A stretch of DNA of 64,000 nucleotides from Steinernema hermaphroditum (taxonomy: Eukaryota > Nematoda > Chromadorea > Rhabditida > Steinernematidae): the NCBI GenBank assembly GCA_030435675.1, contig CM059622.1:16120001-16184000 (forward strand), given 5' to 3'. A program made the translations under genes and the position numbers. Below, in pieces: positions 56,181-64,000 of this stretch; positions within the stretch are counted from its first letter, which is position 1; each line of letters opens with the position of its first letter. A model generated the notes under the pieces. It did not search any database, was not told where the DNA came from, and saw only the letters and a program-made list of their open reading frames with translations.

Positions 56181-57040
56181 ACCACTTATGGATAGTGATG
56201 AACCTCGTTCTTCTGTTGTTTGTTGCCAGCCTGATAAAAATAAAAAATGTGTTCCAATACCATCGTGTCAGTATGCATAGATAATGTTCATTATGAAGAC
56301 AATTATTGGTAAAAAGGTGGGAAAATATATATTTTTCGGTTTATCTTCATAAAAATTTGATATTCACGCCATCTTTGCACTAAAGCCAAATGTATCCATG
56401 TGAAAATCAGCTATGCAACCCACGAGAATTAGGAAGTGGACACATGACTCACGTGATCTATTAGTACAATGTCTCATGCTCTTGAATCTGTGAAATGAAC
56501 CATCGTCTTCCATTGGAAAGCACTGCCCCCTTTCTGCCCAACTTCAATTGCAGATGAATAGGCATACTCATATTCTCAGTGACATGGTGTAAATCCTGGT
56601 CTTTGAGTATGCTGGAATTCCTGACGTATCATCGAGATATTCCCGAAATTCTCATTCTCAATCCCGCATGACTTTTAATCTCAAGAAGAATTCGTAGGAA
56701 AGCGTGGAAGGAAGCGGTGAAAACAAAAAACAAACAATAATGTTGAGTTCGAATTTCTAGGAAGAACACGACAAAAACAAGGATTCGGATTTACATTTGA
56801 ATGAGGCAGAAACACGATTGCTCGTATTGTTTTGAAAGCAGGCATGGCCATTGGAAAACACATCAATGATCAACGGACGTGACATCTGATACCGTACCCA
56901 CATTGACACTGGGAACTGTCTTATGTGAAAGAAGTCGCTTTGAATATGGTTGAAATTGGAGACCTTTTTCATTATCCAGTGTCCGAGGCCAAGAAGGCCG
57001 TTTTTCACATCGCGTGTTTGTTGTGACTTTGACGCAATTC

Positions 57041-57335
57041 AAGGACAGGGAAATTATCGATTTAAGTTTTCAATTGTTGACTCATCTAAAATTATTTGCA
57101 ACAAATACGTCTGACAGTTTCAAAGCTTCAGTTGTCAGTGCATTGTTCTTTGTCAATTCGCGTGTGTCCGAGATATTATGAACACAGTCTGTTTTTAACG
57201 CAAGGTTTCCAAACACTATTCTGACGCAAGAAAATATAAGGACAGGGAAATTTCTAGCGGAGGTGCAGGTCTTGACTCATCGGTATTTGCAGCAACGTCT
57301 GAAAAATCTTTCATTTAAGGCTTCGTTACCGACAT
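57041..57335 (+). repeat. diverged ~100-bp direct repeat
   Basis: AAGGACAGGGAAATT .. TTGACTCATC .. TTTGCAACAA .. GTCTGA .. GGCTTC-type blocks occur in the same order at 57041-57140 and 57238-57335. Confidence 0.55.
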
Positions 57336-59986
57336 TCTCAATTCGAACGGGAGGACAAGTAGAGACAGGTCAGACGGTATCCGATTTTCTTTCGTCGCTC
57401 TCTTCGCATCGCTCCTTTCGAATGATCGCAATTATCCTTGATATATGCTACGGCCTCAGTTCGGCCCGAAAGTAACCGAGGCGAGTCATAGTCGACGCAG
57501 ATTGTGATATGCAGAGCCGAATAGGCATCTCTGATTCCGGTTCATCTTCCAATTTTGAAACTGACCGTCAAAGCAGCTGAGCATGGAACAGCTCTGTTCT
57601 GAGCATGGAAACCACCGGTTATTGCTGAGTTATTGTTGAGAGCTCACATAGCTTCATTTGCGTACAGTCTGTTTCATTTATATCGTGAGATTTTGTGTGC
57701 ACTAGACAAAGTGGTTAAAACATGGACCGCAAAATTCTTTGATTCGGAAGCCCCCTTATTCTAGTAGCATGAAATTTATACCCTACTTTCTACAAGAACT
57801 TTGCAACCCTATAGGCAGAATGTTGACTTTAAGCGTTGGCTTTTGAAAAGATCGCCCCAAAAGTGCCACAGTTTCATTCCCCTTTTAGAATAGAAAATGA
57901 TTCATTGGAAAGCTATAAATATTCGGCACTCTGTTTTCAATCCTGTACTGTTCTACGCATTCTGCACTTTAAGGCATCGCCTTCACTCCGGTCACTTTTC
58001 CATTTGCATGATTTAGTGAGTTAAGTTCCAAGCAGTGGATGGAAAAACTATGTTTATCAGTGATCAACTCACATATCTGCGTACTGAAATTCCGATTTCT
58101 GACGGCTTGTCTTCATTATAGCAGTTCTAGGACACCACATGATCTCATTCGGGAATTTTCATAATTAAGGAAGAACAACTGGATACTCCGCTTTTGGTGT
58201 GATCAAAAACAATTTTTTACCGCAATGACAGATGAACACTTCTATGACTGCAAACCCCATGTTTTTTGGGGCGATTCTGGCATCTCATTGTTCCGTCGAT
58301 TCATTTACTCTTCTTCTTCAATATCTGTGTCAACTGTTCCTATGAGAAATCTCGATTTTTGCAAGCCAGATGTGAAGCGAACAGCAAGTTGACATTCCGA
58401 TATTGATGCACTGTATAGTCACTTTCATGGCCGTGGCCTTCTTCCTACTGTGGCTTTTACAGTTCTCAGTTCATACCCTTCGAGCTCACCATATCTTTAA
58501 ACGTCCGACAAAACAGCGACCGTTGTTTCGCCTCAACCTAAGTCTTTCTATCGTCGAAGCGCCGACTTTTCGTGTCGACACACATTTCGCGGAATTTTGG
58601 CTACGAAAAGACTGAATTATAGTTGCCAACGAGGTCCCTGAACCGATTTTTGCTCTTGACTTTTTGGAATGAAAGGAGAAGAAACCGAAGTCTCGGCGGG
58701 TAGTTGTTGATCTTTACGGAATGTTGCTATTTTTTATAAAGACTCAAAGACCACCGTCCTAAAGAATTGGCCAAGAATCGAGGGGGCGCCAGCAAGCGCC
58801 TGGGGAATCTTAATGACGCAACACGATACTTAATGTTTAAGTCATGTTTCATTGGCCAAGGTCGAAGAAGAAGAAGAAATGAATCCAATGAAAGACGACT
58901 GATTGGAGTGAATCACTAAAACGATCTTTCATCTACGGTTACCGGAGCTGAAAATACAATGGCATTAGTTGGACATACAATAAGAATTCGTTAAAAAAGA
59001 TCGCCCAAGCAAATGATCTTTTTTGTTTTCAAAGTAAGTCATCAAAGGACCTTTGTTATCAGTAGCGCCTTTCTTCGACTTATATTATCGCTCCGTTCTT
59101 GAGATAGCTTGGAAACGTGTGGTTTATACTATTCTGCAACAGAATCTGCAGAAAATGAGACATTCTGAGTCAAAATTTCTGACCAAGCGGGCATGTTGCA
59201 AACATGCTTTCACCACGTCTGCTGTCAACAACTGCCACCACGGGTCATTTTCTAAACCTTCCAAAAAACAGATGTGTGCGAATCACTCCATGCTTTTCGG
59301 TCCGTTTGGCCAGCTCCTCTACGAAGGACTACACTCTGTGATCACTTATAAATGTTGACACCCAAGACTCAGCCTGATTTCCATTCAAATTTATCTTCTG
59401 CATACTGAAGTGGCCATTGACGTGTATCCAACCCTGCTAAGCCCCTACTTATGCATCAAAGAGTGTCCACGCTGGTCGTTTAGACGTGAACAAATTTAAC
59501 TTTCTCGCCCACGTTTGACATTTGGGAAGAAATATTTCTAAATACTCAAATAAAAACAACGCCTTTTGCAAATTACTTCTTTAATAGCTCGGTTTTTTCA
59601 TGCACAGAAACGGCCCCATCCTGTTCCAAGAACCGTTTTCTGTTTTTCTGTGCTGTTGTTTTTGGATGAATGAACAAGTGCGTTTTGCTGAAAAACACGA
59701 AAATTAAAAGAGAACAAGTGGCTTTATCTTGGAATGCACATTGATTATGGAATACGCAAAAACACAAAAATATGGAATTATCTGGACGAGGACTACATGG
59801 GATGTAATTCATTTAGACTTTATTTGGACTGTGCCTTGGTTGACCGAGTAATAGACAAACACAAGATGTCCCTTGCAGTAGTTGGTGCGGCGTTGACGTC
59901 GAACGGCTCTCTGTCGTGGATCGTCTTCCTTATACTTATGCTTGGTCTTCCGGAGTCATCAATGACGTCTTCCGCCAGTGGCAGGA

Positions 59987-60091
59987 ACCAGAGCTGGCGG
60001 GTCGGATTTGAACTCCGGGCCTGAAAAACCGAAACCGAATCGGAAATCCAAAAAAAACCAAAAAATTGAGCCAAAATCCGCCAGCTCTGGT
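59987..60091. repeat. 105-bp segment bounded by perfect 14-bp inverted repeats
   Basis: ACCAGAGCTGGCGG at 59987-60000 and its exact reverse complement at 60078-60091. No target duplication seen. Confidence 0.65.
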
Positions 60092-60986
60092 ATTATCGTC
60101 TCGCGGAATTCGAATCATCTGATCGTCGCTGATATGCCTTGGGCTTTAGGGTACACGTGGGATTCGTCGAACCTCCAGAAACGACGGTGAAGCTTCTTGT
60201 TCTCGTGGCGTTTGCGGCACAAGGGAGGCTACGGAGCTCTCATTTGATTCGAAGAGAGAGGTTCCTGGTGTCCAGGAAGCCTAACCTCGTAAATCTTGTC
60301 TTCTAAGCGGTGAGTACATGGGAAGTACATGACACTGCCTAAATTCCGCCTTAGCCCCATTGGTCCAGCTAAAATGCATCCTACAGGCGAGACATGTACA
60401 CGAGTCCGAAAACGAGCCCCATTTCGCCGGTCTTCAGAGCGTCGGCGACCTTCAGGGTGACTTTTTACGCAGCTGGGTTCTCCCCGTCAGTCTCTGCAAA
60501 CCACCTTGTCGACATTATGAAACAAACAAGGTCCCCTTCACCAGTTTTCCATCCGCCTCATGCAAACCACGTGAACAACACTGTCGGATGTCAATGCCAA
60601 CGTGATTGTAATGAGCACACACGAAAATGCCTGGTTTACTGACAATAAAAAGCAACTGTAAATGAGAGCATGTTACTGATTAAGATGACTAGGTCCCGTA
60701 GGATGATTATTGTCGATACAAATAGTTCATGGATACTGTAAGAACTGAATCTCATGTTGGCTTTGAAACGACGAAAACGCGACAAATCCACAGGTAGAAA
60801 ATTTTGCAAAAAAAAAAAACACAAGAAACATGCCGTCGTTTTCGAAGAAAATCAGGCGATGTGTGTGGTCCATCCCCTCAAAAAACACGAAGGTCAGTAT
60901 TGTTCATATTTCAGGTTAGGTGTGTGGCATGTTTGAGTCAAAATTCTTGTGATCATGGCCTTGTCTTGAATGAGAATCTTTTCTTT

Positions 60987-61273
60987 GGGACTTTCAGGGC
61001 ATGGCCTTCTTTCCGAGCCCTCTTTGTGAGTCCTTCTTTAGAACACCGTTTAGCATTGTGTATGTTTTAACGCTATATTTAAGCTTTTTACAGCCTGCTT
61101 CCCTCATTTTCGGCATTCTCGATGTTTGGCCGCACCATGTAGTTAAACATTAGTCCAAGTTTGGCTCCCCTCTTTAGAGAATCATTCCTAATTCTCAACG
61201 AGAAATGAACTTTCTCTGTAAACATTTATCCTTCCCTAAGCAATCAAATCAAATCAGATGCCCTGAAAGTCCC
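60987..61273. repeat. 287-bp segment bounded by perfect 16-bp inverted repeats
   Basis: GGGACTTTCAGGGCAT at 60987-61002 and its reverse complement at 61258-61273. MITE-like; no target duplication seen. Confidence 0.65.
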
Positions 61274-62841
61274 TAAACTTCGTGATTTCCTATTTATCTG
61301 TTGGCCTTTCGTCTGCCCTTCGCCATTGTTGTTTTGGCATAAGTTTCTCGGCCACAAGAGACCCAATTGGCGAGACGGCCCCATTTTGACAAACATATCT
61401 TTTTCGAAATCAAATTTGATTTGACGTCATCATCGCTCTGATCTTGTGAAGGTCCCATGGAGAATAGGCTTTGTTGGCCTTGGCTGCACGGATTCGACGA
61501 AAACAGGCTTTGTTGCAAAGGACGGAGGCGAAATTTTCGGAATCGAATATTAGTGTTTTCAAATTGAATTTTTGATCAGCGCCCTTTTTAGAAGTTTTGT
61601 GATTTTCGAAGAAAGCGATGTTTGATCGTTTCACTGCGTCTTTTATAAAGCGGCAGGTTGAAGACTTCTCGAAATTTAGCAATAAACCAGCGTAGCCGAC
61701 TTGATGAGATTTCGCAATTCGAGCCTAAACCAGAGCCAGTTCGAACCGCTCCTTCAGGGACCGCTTTATATATTGGGGGCAATTGTGACTCTTCACAAAG
61801 AACGGTGCAAGGTCTGTCCTTTGCTTGATAGAATTGTCATTTTTCTGTCCACAAAGCAAACTGTAAGCCAGGTGTTGCTTCACAAAGCATTTTATTGTTT
61901 GCCTGACTGATGCTGCACTTAGACATTCGAGCCACCTGGGAGCTGAAGGTTAAAGATCAACCTATAAGCCAGCCCACTTAACCAGCTGCTGAAAAGAGAA
62001 CTCAAATTTTAATTCGAGAGTTCGATGATGACAGTGGGAACAACGAAACAAATACATATCCGATTGCGACTTCTATTTTTGAGGTCAACTTTCCAAGCCA
62101 CCCTACCTCCGACTTTTTGTCGTTTGTAAATGATTCAAAAACAGCTTGCACGGAGACACCTGGAATCCGAAAGCCAATCTACAAACCGGCCTCCATATTT
62201 CAGATATGTTTCAAACAGAGCTATCAGCTGAAGGTAAAGACATCCATTCATATTGCCGAAATAAGCAACGATCTCAACAGCTTATCGAAAGACCTATTCA
62301 GAAAGTGGCATACAAGTGTCCAAACCTTCTTTCCCTATCCTCAACTAAGCTAGCACATAAAGGAACGAGGTTCTTTAGCTAAAATTTAATTAGTCTTTGA
62401 GCAGGGAAGCGTGCAATTCCTTTCGCTCCCGCTTTTTGAACCTAAATGAGGTTATGTCTTCTAGCATGCAAAAGAAGAGCACTCCAACTGTCCTCTTCTC
62501 ATTTCAGTAATTAGTTTCGTCTGTAAGAAGAATTTCTAAAAGTCAAAATCGAAAAATCGCGCATGACTGAAGAGCATAAATTCCGAACAAAGGACATATC
62601 TGTCTTGTCCTTTGGCGCGGCCAAGGGGATTCATGTATAATGAATTCCGTAATTCCTATATGTAAAAGAAGAATCGGCGGGTTGGTTGCTCTATGTGGCT
62701 GCACGCGACAGACAATCATGAGAATAAAGACCCGGAGGGGAAGCGAACCCGATCAGGAATAAACCGCCTCCGCAATGAGTTATGCAGACACACCAGAAGT
62801 AGCCACTAGCAATATAAGGTGGTACAGTTCGGTACCGCTAA

Positions 62842-63012
62842 GGCCGCCAGGCCGCCAGATGGCCGCCAGATTTTGGATTGAAATTTCGTCCCATGTCTTC
62901 TTGAAAGTGGTCTTCAGTGAGTCATTTGTTTACTCTCCTTCAAGATGGTCCACACGCGAAATCCGTAGGGTTCAAATCGGGGCTCTTAGAGGGCCAATCA
63001 GAACTCTCAGCT
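62842..63012 (-). mobile_element. Tc1/mariner-family transposase tail, second copy
   Basis: The minus strand reads SDWPSKSPDLNPTDF, then after a frameshift a VWTILKES-like phrase, and ends in the same AATCTGGCGGCCAT tail as 7374-7684. It keeps the about 45 bp missing there. GGCCGCCA is locally triplicated at its end. Confidence 0.7.
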
Positions 63013-64000
63013 CCCCTGGCAACAGTGCCAAATTTCGCGTGATTCCCTTCTTCGTTAAATTTTTTTCATTTTCTGGGTCTAGGTTCTACAATGTTCTGTG
63101 CACCGTCCATAATATTGTCACGTGCACTACAATGGAATCCTGAATATGAATGTTGTGATTTGTCACCAAAAACATCACGTTTACGTTGTTTTTTCACAAA
63201 TCTGTGTGTCTTGCTTTCACTGCTTCTCGTGTCATCATTGAAACCTCTCATTAAATTTTAAAGCCCCGAGCGGTTGAAGGTGTTTGATTGGCCTACAACT
63301 TGAAAAGCATCGTCTTTTTATCAATAACCATAGTTTCGGACAATGTTTAATCTAAGATTTATGATCAGCAGCTGGTTGAGTGGGTCGTTGTGTACACTGG
63401 CCTATAACCTTAAGTTTCCAGGTGGCACAGATGTCCTAGTGCAGTATCACTCATAAAAACAATCAAATGCTTTATGGAGCAACAACAGGCTTATGGTTTG
63501 CTCTGTGAACAGGAAAATGGTATTTTAATTCTTATTTTGAAACATAAAGCGAAGGATAACACAAATAGAAGAATCAAAAAACACTGTACTTCGGTGGTCT
63601 ACTAAGTCTCATAGATCATGTGTGCTTGAATTGACTGATATTTTGAGTATCATCGTTAAGAACTGAGTAACACTGCATGTGGTCCTCGAAATTGCTACTT
63701 GCTATATGAAACTCTGTATGTATCCTTTTTCTGAGCTTCTTGTTTGTTCTTTGCATAGTTCATTTTCATGTATCATTGCTTCCGTAATGCGCTGCTAGAC
63801 AGATTCTCCCCAAATACACACCTTCCGATAAGCTGATCTCTCCCGCAGCCCGCAAAGTACGTGTCTATGTTTTGCTCCAAAACTAGCCGGCTATGACGAT
63901 TTTTGGCGGAGAACGGCTTAAAATTTGCGAGGATCAAAAGTGCGAAAATTATTGCACGGTTCGATGTTCCTGGACGGTTCGATGTTTCTGGAAGAAGCGT

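Larger units (their letters stand above)
56245..64000. other. gene-poor stretch with transposon and repeat scraps
   Basis: No gene supported. It contains a diverged direct repeat (57041-57140 with 57238-57335), two short-TIR structures (59987-60091, 60987-61273), the mariner remnant at 62842 and B-box-like sequence at about 62730-62760 (minus). Confidence 0.45.

Noticed and set aside
61410..61782. Overlapping minus frames of 64-90 codons
   Set aside because: No domain or similarity that I recognise and low coding bias.
62730..62780. tRNA-like GGGTTCGCTTCC on the minus strand
   Set aside because: Only the B box resembles a tRNA; no matching 5' half.
1..64000. CRISPR arrays, bacterial operons, rRNA genes
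   Set aside because: The sequence is eukaryotic; no spaced direct-repeat array, 5S or large rRNA was seen.

Overview
The window reads as nuclear DNA of a nematode in the rhabditid/tylenchid range. The evidence is two complete SL1 spliced-leader RNA genes (leader starting GGTTTAATTACCCAAG, then a GT donor and an Sm site), many introns of only 40-60 bp with TTTCAG-type acceptors, two nematode-specific chemoreceptor families, and a probable trans-spliced operon. Species cannot be fixed from the sequence; a Steinernema-like genome would fit, but that is a guess.

Layout. 0.8-10.5 kb: a MADF-domain gene, a CUL1-type cullin and two paralogous Srt-like 7TM receptors, all on the minus strand. 12.1-13.3 kb: a foldback, MULE-like element whose arms are tandem arrays of a GCGCGCC-containing unit. 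13.4-22 kb: a dense housekeeping block with type II PI 4-kinase (+), an unknown coiled-coil gene (+), U2AF35 (-), an unknown basic/coiled-coil gene (+), and two Ctr copper transporters (-). The Ctr genes are probably an operon; the upstream gene has a 1.16-kb first intron full of degenerate tandem repeats. 22.7-24 kb: a divergent Gly-tRNA pair, an orphan protease exon and a U1 snRNA gene. 24.2-25.9 kb: a FAAH-type amidase. 27.7-29.3 kb: Gly-tRNA, U1 snRNA, SL1 RNA and a non-LTR retrotransposon scrap. 29.6-31 kb: a bZIP-like gene. 31.2-35.2 kb: another Gly-tRNA pair, two tandem chymotrypsin-like proteases (one frameshifted) and an initiator-type Met-tRNA. 35.6-36.0 kb: a hairpin MITE. 37.7-39.5 and 45.2-47.0 kb: two Srx receptors. 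40.1-40.6 kb: head-to-head SL1 and U1 genes. 41.7-43.4 kb: a Ly-6-like surface protein and a third protease. 47-64 kb: gene-poor, with two tRNAs, one small ORF and many repeat or transposon scraps.

How parts relate. U1 snRNA, SL1 RNA and U2AF35 all serve splicing, and the five snRNA-type genes share a promoter block at the same distance (about -79 to -45) from the transcript start. The proteases, receptors, Ctr transporters and tRNA-Gly genes show recent local duplication, often linked to inverted repeats. Exon models below were assembled by hand from splice consensus, phase continuity and protein similarity recalled from known families. No alignment or search was run.
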